This document shows, one piece after another, positions 32,088 through 43,061 of a stretch of DNA of 64,000 nucleotides. The stretch comes from Megaustenia siamemsis (Eukaryota; Mollusca; Gastropoda; Stylommatophora; Ariophantidae). The translations under genes and the position numbers were made by a program. The stretch is from assembly GCA_032433765.1 (NCBI GenBank), contig JAVIAB010000008.1, positions 36,691,991-36,755,990 on the forward strand, read 5' to 3'. Numbering within the stretch: position 1 is the first letter of the stretch; each line of letters opens with the position of its first letter. The notes under the pieces were generated by a model. It was not told the DNA's origin, did no database searches, and was given only the letters and a program-made list of their open reading frames with translations.

Positions 32088-33229
32088 CATTTTCCTTGCG
32101 GGTAACGGTTTGGGGAAAAAGAAAAACTGTCTCCAATGCCGAGGTAGGAGAGACTCGTTAATCTGGTAAGACTGACGCACGTGACAGAGAGAATAAGATG
32201 GTGTTTAAATTATTAAATTTACAATTATTTTATTGCATAAATTAGTACCAAAGTGGACTAACTGGTGCAGCATGTCTGACGTGAGTCGTCAAAAATGGAT
32301 AGTAATCGTTCTTGTCCTAAATGCCGTTCGCGACTCGAGAGGAACTAAGTAAATAAGACTAATGACATTAGGAAATGGGCAGGATGACCTATGACAATGT
32401 TTAGCTTCAAGACAAATGACAGTGAAGTAGCGCTACATGGGGTAGCCAATCTTCTATACAGAGGAGGCACAAGATGATGATGATGAGGAGGATAGGGAGG
32501 GTGCTGAGGATATCACGATATAAACGTTTGGGAAGCTGCGTTTTATTTTCTATTTCAGACTAATCGTGTTGCCCAAACCGGTGTCAGTCCATCCCGCCGC
32601 AGGATTTATGTTATATCGTCAGTTCAAATAAATTACGAGTTCACTTTTTTCATGAGCCCTCCAAGTGCTTTGGCATGAGCCAGCTCTGATCTTCCCTTCC
32701 ATGACCTGTCAGATCTAACAAAATGTTGTAGTAGAACTCAATAGATGATGTTAATCTTAAGTTAGATTTCTACATTGAAATCTGACCAGTAACGCATCCG
32801 TACACCTTATGGATCCCAGGCAATGCAGCGGAGTTCGTGCACGGCGGGGGTGGGGGGAGGGCGGGGGGGGGGGGGGGGGCAGCAGGGTTCTCCTCGGAGT
32901 TCTCAGAAATTCTAGACGATGATGGAAACACCTATATAATGCATGTGTCTACAGTTTAGTGATTATGATCATAACATAACATCACATAACACATCACCAA
33001 GTGCTCGATATATGTCGATGAGCTCAAGCTGTGGAAAGATATTGTCTACATGGGCTCCTGAGTAGAGGGTACCATGACATGCTGCACCTGGCGAGTTTGC
33101 GTTATGTTTTTTTTTCGGTTTGTCCGTCTGTTAATTAAATATTTACTGCTAACATTATTTCAATTAGTCTAACCTCTAGATGTGTGCATTTTATATTTCA
33201 AGTTTAGAGTGCAAAAATATTACTTTCTC
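32088..33229. other. Unassigned 1.1 kb containing a G tract
   Basis: No repeat family or coding region recognised. Contains the poly-G tract listed separately. Confidence 0.5.
32843..32879 (+). other. G-rich tract with G-quadruplex potential
   Basis: Successive G runs end in 17 consecutive G (32863-32879), in an otherwise AT-rich context. At least four G runs of three or more are present. Confidence 0.85.
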
Positions 33230-33234
33230 AATTT

Positions 33235-34057
33235 TGTATATTTACTAAGTACAACTCGTAATATAAATAATGTAAGGTATGCTGATGATACAGTCTTAAT
33301 CGCTAAGAGCGAAAATGAGTTATAAGAAATGTTGGACATTACAGTGAAAGAAAGCAAAAATAAAGGACTCAAAAGGAAGCAAAAAGACAGAGGTAATGGT
33401 AACAACAAAGAAAAAGACATCACCTCAGTGTAAAATAAAGACAAGTTGAACGATATTAAAACAGGTAAATGAATTTAAATATTTGGGAACTTTGTTACCC
33501 TCAGAAGGAAGATGTACAAAAGAGGTGAGATGCAGAATGGCTCAGGCAAAAGCAGCTTTCCAAAAAATGAGGAAGATACTATGCAATCCATTTTTTGACA
33601 ATAGAAACAAGAAAAAGAGTTCTTAAATGTTATGTAGAGTCAGTCTTTACATATGGATGTGAATCATGGACAATAGGACAACAGACAAAAAAATCAGTGG
33701 AATCTGTAGAAATGTGGTTTTACAGAAGAATGTTGAGAATACGATGGACAGCTAAGAAGAATAATGAAAACGTTCTAAAAGAGGTCAAAGCAAAAAAAAA
33801 AAAGAGCTAATTTCCAATATTAGGAAGAAACAATCATCATTTTTTGGCCATGTAATGAGAAGAGAACAACTGGAATATATTGTAACAACTGGAAATATTG
33901 AGGGACGAAGAGATAGAGGGAAGCAAAGAGAAAAAATATCACACAGCTTAAGAGATTGGCTTGGCAGAAGGTCAACAACAGAAATGATAAATAACTGTCG
34001 AGATCGAAAGTTGTGGAGAGACATTATCACCAACGCCAGCAGGCCCAGTACTTGATG
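33235..34057 (+). mobile_element. LINE-A 3' part including the RT catalytic motif
   Basis: The longest LINE-A copy here. NVRYADDTVLIAKSENEL at 33265-33322 holds the intact catalytic YADD, followed by a stop. EFKYLGTLLPSEGRC lies near 33470. The open stretch 33595-33810 includes KCYVESVFTYGCESWTIG, and 33855-34055 includes MRREQLEYIVTTG through RDRKLWRDIITNASRPST. Frameshifts lie in A runs near 33790 and 33595. Ends at cttgatgat. Confidence 0.88.
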
Positions 34058-34074
34058 ATAGCTAAGTACAACAT

Positions 34075-34075
<1 letters not shown>

Positions 34076-34133
<58 letters not shown>

Positions 34134-34135
34134 TT
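34076..34135. repeat. (AT)n/(AC)n microsatellite
   Basis: About 46 bases of TA repeats followed by acacacaca, just after the LINE-A 3' end. Confidence 0.95.
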
Positions 34136-34829
34136 TTTTTTATTAATGATTGGTTTTGGGGACAAATCTGCAGTAAGGGTGCGTTATTTAGCAGAAGAAT
34201 CGACACTTATGATACAGGTCGCGATTTTCAAAGTAACTACCATTCCTCTCCTTCCCCCCTTTACTCATCCTGGAAATAAATAAAAATGTAATTTCCAGCC
34301 AGATTTCGAATTATCTGAGCTTGTAGTTTCATGTTATCAAAGAAAGATATCACGTGATTTTGAGTTTGTATAGAAGATGAAAGGAGGTGAGATTAATCAT
34401 TTAATTCATCTGTTGTCAAGTATTTTACGAGTTTCTTATTTTATGAGATGGAAAGACTGAGTTATTCTAATTTCTGCATTACCAAGAACGCCATTATTCA
34501 ATCTGATTCTGTCCCACAATCCTCCAAGCCTATTTTAGAACGGACTTCCGGAATACCATTCAATTCGTGTTTTGTTTTCGTTTTTCCATTAGATTTAACA
34601 AAACAAATATTGCTTATTATAGAAGACAACACTTTCGAGAACTCTGAAAAATAGTAATTAGAACAAGCGTGAGTCGGGATATGCATATATATGTATGTGT
34701 GTCTGTGTGTGTGCACGCGTATGGGTACGTATGTGTGTTGTGTGTGTGTTACTTCTACCGTGGTTAATTTCATCATCATCAAGTGCCATCTCCCCAGGGA
34801 ATCATAGGATGAAGCAGGTATGTATTACA
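34136..34829. other. No gene; GT-rich patch and a very short LINE-A tail
   Basis: 34690-34760 is GT/TATG-rich with Z-DNA-like alternation. 34774-34790 (catcatcatcaagtgcc) resembles only the last bases of a minus-strand LINE-A. Nothing else assignable. Confidence 0.5.
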
Positions 34830-34985
34830 GCACTCAGAAAACAATGACAAAGCAACACCAAGAACAGAAAAAAACAAAGAACAACATATGGTCCAAAGCA
34901 TGGTCGAACCCGTACTCCATGGCACTGCGCCTTGCCACGAGAAGTCGAATGCTAGGGAACACTGCCACTGAGCTAACCAACAAAT
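34830..34985 (-). mobile_element. Candidate tRNA-headed SINE
   Basis: Minus strand: A box ttagctcagtggcagtg, B box acgggttcgaccatgc, then a T-rich tail. Spacing between boxes is longer than in a normal tRNA and the arms do not fold, so it is not a tRNA gene. Only one copy in the window. Confidence 0.4.
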
Positions 34986-35214
34986 TAGCTTTAGTGGACA
35001 TTGTCTTTCGCGCAGGATTTCTCATGACTATAGCATAGGGTTACGATCACAGCTCGGGAATAAATTGTATTTCTGTGCTTTCCTATTAAGGCAAGTATCT
35101 CCCAGTAGGGCTGAATACTTGTGTTGCAGACAAACATGTATAGGACGAAACTGCACGAATAGTAGTTTCCAGTGGTTTTATACTGGAGACAAATAATAAT
35201 AAATAAATATGATT

Positions 35215-36185
35215 ATAGAGGGAAACATCTCCGCAACGAACGTTGGCTACCATGGAGCGCCGTTCTGCTCTGTCTCTTGCTTTGATGGTGCAGGTTGTCA
35301 TAGGCTGACTTGTCCATCTTTTGATGTTACTCGTCCATGTTAGTCTTGGTCTGCTTCTGCCTCTTTTACCTTGTATTTTCCCCTCCAAGATTACTTTTAT
35401 TAGGCTGTTGTGTCTTTTAACATGCTCCAAAATAGCATTTGTCTTGTTTGAATTGTATTTAGTAGTTTTCTTTTCATTTTTAGTTGTTTTAAGACTTCAT
35501 CGTTTGTTTTCTTTTCTTTCCATCCAATTCTACCTATTATATATATATCCCCATTTCAAAGTCTTCAATTTTCTGTTCTGTTTTCTTGTCTAATGTCCAT
35601 GTTTCTGCACCATATAGGAATGTTGAGAAGATATAACATTTTACTATTCTTAGCTTTAGTCCCGTTTTATTTGTTTTGATGTTAGTATATTTTTCATGAC
35701 ATTAAAATTAATTTTTGTCATTTCTATTCTTTTGTTTATTTCAGTTTTACAGTTTCCATCACTGGTTATAGTATGGCCAAGGTAGTTGTAGTTCTGAACT
35801 GTCTCCAGCTCTATTCCTTCAATTTTGATATCCACTTGTAGGTCTTGAGTATTTTCTTTGTTTATGATCATAGTTTTAGTCTCTTTGATATTCATATCTA
35901 GTCCTAATTTTGACTTGTTATATTTATTACATTAAGTAATTGTTGTAGGTCTTCAGGATTTTTTCTGCTAGTATTACAGTATTATCAGCATATCTTAGGC
36001 TATTGATTATCTTTCCATTAATGTTTAGGCCTGGCATCTCTGTGATTTTTTTTAAAGATTTGTTCAGTGTATAGATTAAACATGCTTGGTGATAGGATGC
36101 ATCCCTGTCTTACTCCTCTTTTATATCAATAGGTGTCAGGTTCTCTAGTGGTTAATTTACGAATATTCAAATGGCTTTGTTCTTG
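35215..36185 (-). mobile_element. LINE-B fragment with mutated RT motif
   Basis: Minus strand, in order: a KRGVRQGCILSP-like motif near 36105-36125, RYADNTVILAEK near 35965-35995 (catalytic YADD changed to YADN), MNIKETKTMIINKEN, ELETVQNYNYLGHTITSDGN, then HVKRHNSLIKVILEGKIQGK and the basic RGRSRPRLTWTSNIK. Ends near 35215 in an ATT-rich tail. Frameshifts separate the parts. Confidence 0.85.
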
Positions 36186-36227
36186 ATAGAATGAACCATG
36201 ACAACTGTTGCCGTTGGATCTCATATT

Positions 36228-36420
36228 TTTTCCTTTTGTAGCATGGAGGTAAATGCATCAAGAGATATATAAATGAGAAGCTGCTGTAAAGCTGATGATG
36301 TTGGTGAACTTCTGTAGCATGGAGGTAAATGCATCAAGAGATATATATATATATATATGAGAAGCTGCTTTAAAGCTGATGATGTTAATGAACTTCTGTA
36401 GCATGGTTGTGTCAGTTCAC
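36228..36420. repeat. Tandem duplication of about 80 bp, 2.3 copies
   Basis: Unit from gtagcatggaggtaaatgca to aagctgatgatgttggtgaa, containing a variable TA microsatellite. The third copy is partial. Confidence 0.9.
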
Positions 36421-37255
36421 TTTACTTATGCTTCAATGCCTTCAACAACAACTTTGTCATTTACAACATTTGGCGTTTTCTTTTCAGCTCTACTGAAACA
36501 TTGACTTCCATTGTTGTTATGGCACATCTTTTTTCATTTGTCACAAACCAACTTAACAATCAATAGCTAACACGCCATATTGCGTCTTATAAGACAATCG
36601 ACAAAAATCTTATAAGTCAAACGACAACAAGGTCTTATAAGACAAACGACATAAAGTAATATAAGAAAAAAGACAATATCCATCCACTTCCCGTGGTCAT
36701 CCAGCCCAGAGTTCCCCATGCTGGCCCACACTAATTATATCTATTTTCACTATCCGCGGCCATTTTAACCATGGTCTGCTTCCCCCATTTCCACTGTTTC
36801 CATCTCACTGCAATTCTTGTGATTGTTTCTGAATCTCTCCTGATCTACACACAGTGACAAAAGACATGCATTGGGGCACATCATGATTAATTCCGCTCTA
36901 ATATCTGTCTTTTGTCACCGAGTGCTTAATTCCTCTTTGTCGGCCTCGTTGATCAGCTTTGGGTTGTCGATTATGTTTGGCCACAATTTTCTGACAGTTT
37001 TACTCATTCAGATTGTATGAAATAACGAGTCTTCACTTTTCTTGTTCTGTTGGTATCACGTATTTAACATTATCGCAAATAAAGAGTTTTTTTTACACAA
37101 AATTGACTCTATCAGTTGATAAAAGTTAATTTCAAAAAAGAATAGTGGATTAAGCTCAAATAAGAATGATGAGTTCGACAGGAAAGCCACCTCGGCACTG
37201 ACCGTGGTCTGCGGAGATAAGAATCGAGCCCCTGTCACCTGCCAGACTTATCGCA
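36421..37255. other. No assignable feature
   Basis: Small local repeats of cttataagac at 36592-36665, otherwise unique AT-rich sequence. Confidence 0.5.
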
Positions 37256-37570
37256 ATTTGGGCCTCGATAGCCTAGATGGGAAAACCAACCGACTGGGCT
37301 ACCGACGTTCAGATAACCCGTGTTCGATTCCCGCTGGAAAGAGTGTGAGTTATACTTGTTGTAGTTGGAAAAAAAAATATATCCCCGCGGTCGGTACAGC
37401 CCCTGGCAGAAATGGGTACCAGGGTAGTACTCCGGGAAGATGAGAGATGCCGCCTCGCATCGTGAGTTTCGATGCTTGAAGCGACGCTTTCCAGAAGTCT
37501 CCGAACACTTTTGGATAGGCGGCCGAGTACATGTAGGTGAAAACTCGCATGCTATGACACCGATTCAGGT
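37256..37570 (+). mobile_element. Second tRNA-derived SINE family, single copy
   Basis: Head tcgatagcctagatgggaaa (A-box like) and gtgttcgattcccgctgg (B box) are followed by a body with gcccctggcagaaatgggta and gatgccgcctcgcatcgtga. The head is spaced like a tRNA with a long D/anticodon region. The right edge runs into the 18/12-bp array. No target duplication was identified. Confidence 0.55.
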
Positions 37571-37571
37571 C

Positions 37572-37768
37572 TCGTGCTTTACCTGTACCTTTAGCTTTAC
37601 CTGTACCTTTAGCTTTACCTGTACCGTTAGCTTTACCTGTACCTTTAGCTTTACCTGTACCTTTAGCTTTACCTGTACCTTTAGCTTTACCTGAACCTTT
37701 AGCTTTAGCTTTACCTTTAGCTTTACCTTTAGCTTTACCTTTAGCTTTACCTTTAGCTTTACCTTTAC
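37572..37768. repeat. 18/12-bp minisatellite
   Basis: Units tttacctgtacctttagc (18 bp) shift near 37695 to acctttagcttt (12 bp). Lys-rich coiled ORFs on the minus strand are artefacts. The stretch 37769-37984 shows no feature. Confidence 0.95.
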
Positions 37769-38632
37769 ATGTCGCAAGAGGGGACTAAGGAGGTTGAGGG
37801 GGTCAAGGTCTTTGCTCGTGCTATAGAGATTTCTCATCTGAGAGATCTGAAGCCAACTTCAGTGCTTACGCTGGTCTGTGCCGGGGTGCTTCATGCTGGA
37901 GAACGTTTTGAGGAGGAGATCTCAGTAATACAGGATTATCAGTTGCGTAAAAGAGATAATCCTTCGATTTGACTCATCCAAATATGAGCTTTAGTCAGGG
38001 GTGAGTACTATCCTCACTATTGTTAATTACCTACATGGACTACATATGCAAGTTAGCCAACCCGTCGTAGACAAAGGAGATCAACGAGCTTTTAATTGCA
38101 GACGATTATGCACTAACACATGAATAAATAGAAGACTTGCAAGAACGCTTAAATAGACTCAACAGCATAGACACAAAATACAACATCAAAATCAACATCA
38201 ACAAAACAGAGTCATGAATATCGCAAAGGAGAAACAGAACATCAGCATAAACATAGATGGCAAGCAGCTAAAACAAGTAATTTAAATACCTAGGAAGTCT
38301 AGTGACAAACAACAATTCACAAACAGCAGAAATAGACTCAAGATGCAACAAGCTCAAAAGCTTGTCAAATCATTGGACGGCTATCACCAGTATTATCCAA
38401 GAAGGAAACAACTCTAAAGGTAAAACGGATACTCTTCAATTCAATCTTCATTTCAGCGCTGTGCCAGTCCTGGCATCTAGATGCAAGAACATTAAGACAA
38501 ATAAACACTATCTAGATTAAATGCGTTAGACGAATGACAGGAAACAGCCTGAGAGATAAGATTACAAAAATTATGAAGAACTGAGAAAAAAAGTTAGGAA
38601 TAATTTTTGTCATAGAGTACAAACTCATAGAG

Positions 38633-39584
38633 GTTATGGACTTCATAATGAAGAAATGCTGCACTGGTAATAAAGGCATCGAATGGATACAAGGAGACCA
38701 TTTGGAGGACCTGGACTTTGCTGATGACATAGTTCTCATCAGCAATCAGATAAAAACGATGCAGGAAAACACAAATGAACTATCATCAATAGCCAGCAAA
38801 ATTGGGCTTGAGGTCAATCATGAAAAGACTAAAGTCATGAAAAGTTTAATTCCAACAAGTGACAAAATATACATGGAAAACAAACCAGTAGAAGAGATCG
38901 ATCACTTCATCTATCTTGGAAGTCACATTGATCGAGAAGGGGATACGAGCAAAGAAATTAGAATCAGACTGGCTAAAGCAGCAATGTCTTTCAGAAGCCT
39001 TGAAAAGTTGTGGAAATCAAAACTCATTAGCACAAACACAAAACTTAGGCTATTCAAATCAAATGTACTATCAACCCTTACGTATGCGTGTGAAAGCTGG
39101 AAAACAACAAGAGATATAGAAACAAAGTTGAACGCATTCGAAAATAAATGTCTAAGGAAAATACTTGGTATAGAATGGAACGAATTCAAAACAAACGAGG
39201 AAATTAGAGAAATCGCCTATCAACCACTAATATCTTCAGTAATAAAGAAAAGACGATGGTCATACGTTGGACATGTGATGAGAAGAGATAATAATCGAAT
39301 AGCAAAGCAAGCCCTCATATGGGAAACAACAGGTAAAAGAAAAAGAGGAAGACCCAGGGAGACACTGAGAAGAACATTGATGAGAGAGGCAAGAGCAGCA
39401 GGAATCGGCTCCCTCAATGAGATAGAACTGCTTGCACAGAACAGAGACAGATGGCGAGATTTGATAAAATATCTTTAAAAGAAAACTGCTAGAACAAAAA
39501 TTCATATAGGTGAAGGTGTATCTTGGTCTACGCCCTATGGGCCGGTTACGGCTCGAAAGGTCAATAGATAGATAGATAGACAGA
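38633..39584 (+). mobile_element. RTE-1 copy 2, 5'-truncated, nearly identical to copy 1
   Basis: From gttatggacttcataatga to the (GATA)n tail it matches 622-1562 with about four differences in some 940 bases. The tail is longer (gatagatagatagacag). 5' truncation plus a short tandem tail is the normal result of target-primed reverse transcription. It interrupts LINE-F. A clean target duplication could not be defined. Confidence 0.9.
38636..39478 (+). CDS. RTE-1 reverse transcriptase, C-terminal 280 residues, open
   Basis: Uninterrupted frame starting at an internal Met. Catalytic FADD is at residues 28-31 (LEDLDFADDIVL). A YLGSHIDREG segment, CESWKTTRD, RRWSYVGHVMRRDNN and the basic GKRKRGRPRETLRR follow in the order of RTE-type proteins. 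The endonuclease and RT fingers are absent because of 5' truncation, so it is not functional alone. It differs from the copy-1 protein at two residues (M/K at 6, N/Y in the EIREIA.QP segment). Confidence 0.85.
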   Translation: MDFIMKKCCTGNKGIEWIQGDHLEDLDFADDIVLISNQIKTMQENTNELSSIASKIGLEVNHEKTKVMKSLIPTSDKIYMENKPVEEIDHFIYLGSHIDREGDTSKEIRIRLAKAAMSFRSLEKLWKSKLISTNTKLRLFKSNVLSTLTYACESWKTTRDIETKLNAFENKCLRKILGIEWNEFKTNEEIREIAYQPLISSVIKKRRWSYVGHVMRRDNNRIAKQALIWETTGKRKRGRPRETLRRTLMREARAAGIGSLNEIELLAQNRDRWRDLIKYL

Positions 39585-39830
39585 GAGAAACAACAAATAC
39601 AATTGTTTGGCCACGTGATAAGGACGATCAAAACACAATACATCGAACCTTCAGTAAACGTTTCGATAACACTAGACCCAAGGGCTGATCACGAAAGAGA
39701 TGGATTGACAGAATATTAGAAGCACTAGGAAACATAACAGCAGCAGAGGCAAACAGAGGAGCAAAAGGACGCAGATTATATCTCCCCTCGACGCTGAAAG
39801 GCAGATGAGGATGAAAGGATGAAGAAAAAG

Positions 39831-40456
39831 AAGAAGCAGAAGACGAAACATGATAAAAATATGAAATAAGAGAATGCAATTTAAATAAGCATGAAATAAA
39901 CTCAAATAAGAGTCATTTAAATTGAAAAAAGTAGTGAATGAAACCAGAATCTCAAATAAGAGTGAATTAAACTGAAATAAGCGTGACTCAAGCGCAAGTA
40001 GATTGATTGGTTTCTGTATTTCCTTTGAATCCGCGGTGATCCAGTCAGGAGACAATTGCTAGTTCTATCAGGACATGCTGGGCATAATAGCCATTACAGG
40101 TGGCGCGACTCGGGACTCCGGATTACAGGAACGATTAATCTTCACGGTAACCCACAATTCCAGTAAATTATAGTTCATCTAAATCTGTGTTAATGCTAAG
40201 ATTGCCGCTACATGTAAGGACAGTGAAGCGTCTTTGGAGAAATCTGTTGATCTGTAGAGGAAAAAACGCTTAAAAGTGGCAGGATTTTCATAACAAAGAA
40301 AAACAGCCAAACGATTTGTTTAACTACTAGCATGTGTAATATTTTTTATATTGCTGCTTATCTTTTTAAATCTCTTTCAACATCATTGTCTTTATTTTTC
40401 GTGTTCATTTTCTGTTACTACTTCTGATTCTTCTACATATAGGTATGCAATTTCTT
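39831..40456. other. No assignable feature
   Basis: AT-rich, including a triplicated aaataagagt pattern near 39895-39965. No repeat family or coding region recognised. Confidence 0.5.
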
Positions 40457-40537
40457 TGTATTGTGTTGTATTGTATTGTATTGTATTGTATTGTATTGTA
40501 TTGTATTGTATTGTATTGTATTGTATTGTATTGTGTA
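40457..40537. repeat. (TATTG)n pentanucleotide microsatellite, about 16 copies
   Basis: Nearly perfect TATTG units with tgttg at the left edge and gtgta at the right. Confidence 0.97.
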
Positions 40538-41537
40538 TTTGTGTTCCGTCTCAAACAAAAATATTTACAAAATATTATCGGCTACTATGTTTTCTGTCGA
40601 CGTTGTCATGAAAATAAAGCAACATCATCAAGAGTCGTAATAATCGTCGTCACAGTTTTTAAAGTGGATTGTTTTATGTCTTTGTCATAGTTTTATTGTT
40701 GCTGACATAATTAAATAAATAATAAATAAATAAAAAATAAAAGCAATATAGATCATCTTGCCCAGTATTATTATCATTTTATTAAGAAGATATCGTGAGA
40801 AAAAGCGATTAGGTTCTACCAGAAAAAAAATGTGACCCTAGTTTTGATTTGAAAGACCAAAGGCAGGACAAGAATGTAGTTCGTATAATAAATGGGCAAT
40901 CGGTATTGCGCAAGAATACAGTGTGAGTGAGGTGCTCTACAATGAGTATAGAAGAAGAGAACGTTGTGTTCATATTCTCATTTAGAGTGGATTCAGGGGA
41001 AGATGATAAGGCAAAGATGATCTCTGAAGTGTGGATGATGCGTGAAGGTGTTGATCTGTTGCAGAACACAAACTATATTTGAGTTTAACTTGCCCAGTGG
41101 TTGCATCTAAATAGATTTTTCTTTTGTTTCTCAAATGTCAGTACCGGAAACAGTTTTGCTGCTAGCCAACCTGCCCGCTCTTTCATTTCCCTGTACTCCC
41201 GAATGTCCAGGGACAAAGGTCACCTTACGTATTTTTTACTCCTGCAGTGAGTCTAACCATTGCATGCGTACAGAGCCTGCCTCCACTTTTTTTATCATGC
41301 TCATCGAATCACTCAGTATGCATATACAAGTACTCATTCTCAGTGATGACGATTATCACAACAGGCGTAGCTCGAAGACAGCTTTACCGCAGCCCCGTCA
41401 ACTTGTGTTTGTTAACTCTCATGCCATTAACAAGGCTGAAGATAATTTGACATGATAACAAAACTCTGCCTAGAACGTCAAATATTATATTATTCCATAG
41501 ACTGGCATCAAGAAATGACTCAGGAGGTTGCCCTTGT
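40538..41537. other. No assignable feature
   Basis: 40850-41075 shares faint patches with 21615-21775. An open frame at 41135-41455 has no recognised domain. (AATA)n runs at 40715-40745. Confidence 0.45.
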
Positions 41538-41730
41538 CACAACTCGTCTGAATGAAACTCATTAGTCAAATCTCCCACTTCCTCGGTTGTAAAGTTCAAT
41601 GTCACTTTGATGTCTTGCCACAACATTCTTCTTCGTTCGCCCTTGTCTCCTTGTCCTAGAAAGATGCCTTCCGTTGTTGTTCTATCCAGACCGCCGTGTC
41701 TTTTAATGTGGTCGAAATATTTCATTTACC
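41538..41730 (-). mobile_element. LINE-C 3' fragment
   Basis: Minus translation KYFDHIKRHGGLDRTTTEGI, GERRRMLWQDIKVT, TEEVGDLTNE. Same C-terminal segment as 13785-14036. Confidence 0.8.
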
Positions 41731-41824
41731 TTGATATGATTTTATCAGCAAGTTTTCTTGAATAGTAATGTATTTCTTTGTCTTCATTGTTTGTCTGCTA
41801 TTAATCAAAGGTATTCTTAAAATT

Positions 41825-42085
41825 GAGCCGCGAGAGCCCAGTGGTTAGTGAACTGGACTACAAAGGACAAGAGGTAGGGTTCGATCCCAACCGAGGGCTT
41901 TTAGGTTCACCCAGCCTTTAATGGGCTCCGGATTTTTTTCTGGGAAAGAAAAGCGGCACGGGCGTAATACCGACCACATTATCCCAAAAATCATGTGCCG
42001 AAGGTCTGTAGAATATATGGTCACTAACACCATATTCCCTATACGCCATTTGGCGTGACGGGGCACTTTACTTCATTTTTTTTTT
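41825..42085 (+). mobile_element. SINE-1 copy, full length
   Basis: Head gagccgcgagagcccagtgg has two changes in the A box; B box gggttcgatccc is intact, followed by body and a T tail. Flanks attcttaaaatt and attctaagaattt are a probable decayed target duplication. The stretch 42099-42344 shows nothing assignable. Confidence 0.88.
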
Positions 42086-42344
42086 ATTCTAAGAATTTAT
42101 CCGTATCATGTTTCTTCGATTGAACCTATTTTTCTAGCTTATTGGATAAGAGTTCTTGATTATATCAGTATTCTTATATCTTTACATTTCCATTGATCAT
42201 AAATGAAGAATTTGTAATTAGAATGCAAGCCATAGTAAAGGAAGTGTTACTATAAGATCGAAGTCATCTCATGTTCATAATATATTATGAACGATAAAAT
42301 CGTTAAAACCAATACGAACAACATTAAAAGTACAGTACTCCTAT

Positions 42345-43060
42345 GTTAAGCAAAAATAAAGAACTCAGCCTTAATAGCAAAAGACAGAGGTAATGGTAAC
42401 AACAAAGAAAAAGACATCACCTCAGTGCAAAATAAAGACAAGTAGAACAATATTAAAACAGGTAAATGAATTTAAATATTTGGGAACTTTGTTAACCTCA
42501 GACGGAAGATGTACAAAAGAGATGAGATGCAGTATGACCCAGGCAAAAGCAGCTTTCCAAAAAATGAGGAAAATACTCTGCAATCCATTTTTGACAACAG
42601 AAACAAGAAAAAGAGTTCTTAAATGTTATGTAGAGCCAGTCTTAACATATGGATGTGAATCATGGACAATAGGACAACAGACAAGAAAATCACTGGTGTC
42701 TGTAGAAAGGTGGTTTTACATAAGAATGTTGAGAGTACAATAGACAGCTAAGAAGAGTAATGAAGGTGTTCTAAGAGAGGTCAAAGCAAAAAAGAGCTAA
42801 TTTCCAATATTAGGAAGAAACAATCACCATCTTTTGACCATGTAATGAGAAGAGAACAACTGGAATATATTGTAACAACTGGACAAATTGAGGGACGAAG
42901 AGATAGAGGGAAGCAAAGAGAAAAAATAACAGACAGCTTAAGAGATTGGCTTGGCAGAAGGTCAACAACAGAAATGATAAATAGCTGCCGAGATCGAAAG
43001 TTTTGGAGAGACATGATCACCTACGCCAGTAGGCCCGGTACTTGATGATAATGATGATCA
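42345..43060 (+). mobile_element. LINE-A 3' fragment
   Basis: Open 42393-42743: QVNEFKYLGTLLTSDGRC, KCYVEPVLTYGCESWTIG, ending at an early stop in the RMLR region. The frame resumes at 42845-43045 with MRREQLEYIVTTGQIEGR through RDRKFWRDMITYASRPGT. Ends in gatgataatgatgat. Confidence 0.88.
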
Positions 43061-43061
43061 G

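Larger units (their letters stand above)
37985..39830 (+). mobile_element. LINE-F remnant split by RTE-1 copy 2
   Basis: The left part, 37985-38632, carries YMDYICKLANPS, LLIADDYALTHE (IADD in place of YADD), LNRLNSIDTKYNIKIN, KYLGSLVTNNNSQTAEID and HRVQTH-like sequence. The right part, 39585-39830, carries QIQLFGHVIRT-like sequence, then KRWIDRILEALGNITAAEAN and KGRRLYLP. The order is what one LINE would give if the 950-bp RTE-1 insert were removed. Confidence 0.7.

Noticed and set aside
34897..34985. Functional tRNA gene on the minus strand
   Set aside because: A and B boxes are present but too far apart, and there is no cloverleaf. Kept as a SINE candidate.
37565..37837. Lys/Val coiled-coil ORF on the minus strand
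   Set aside because: It is the translation of the 18/12-bp minisatellite.
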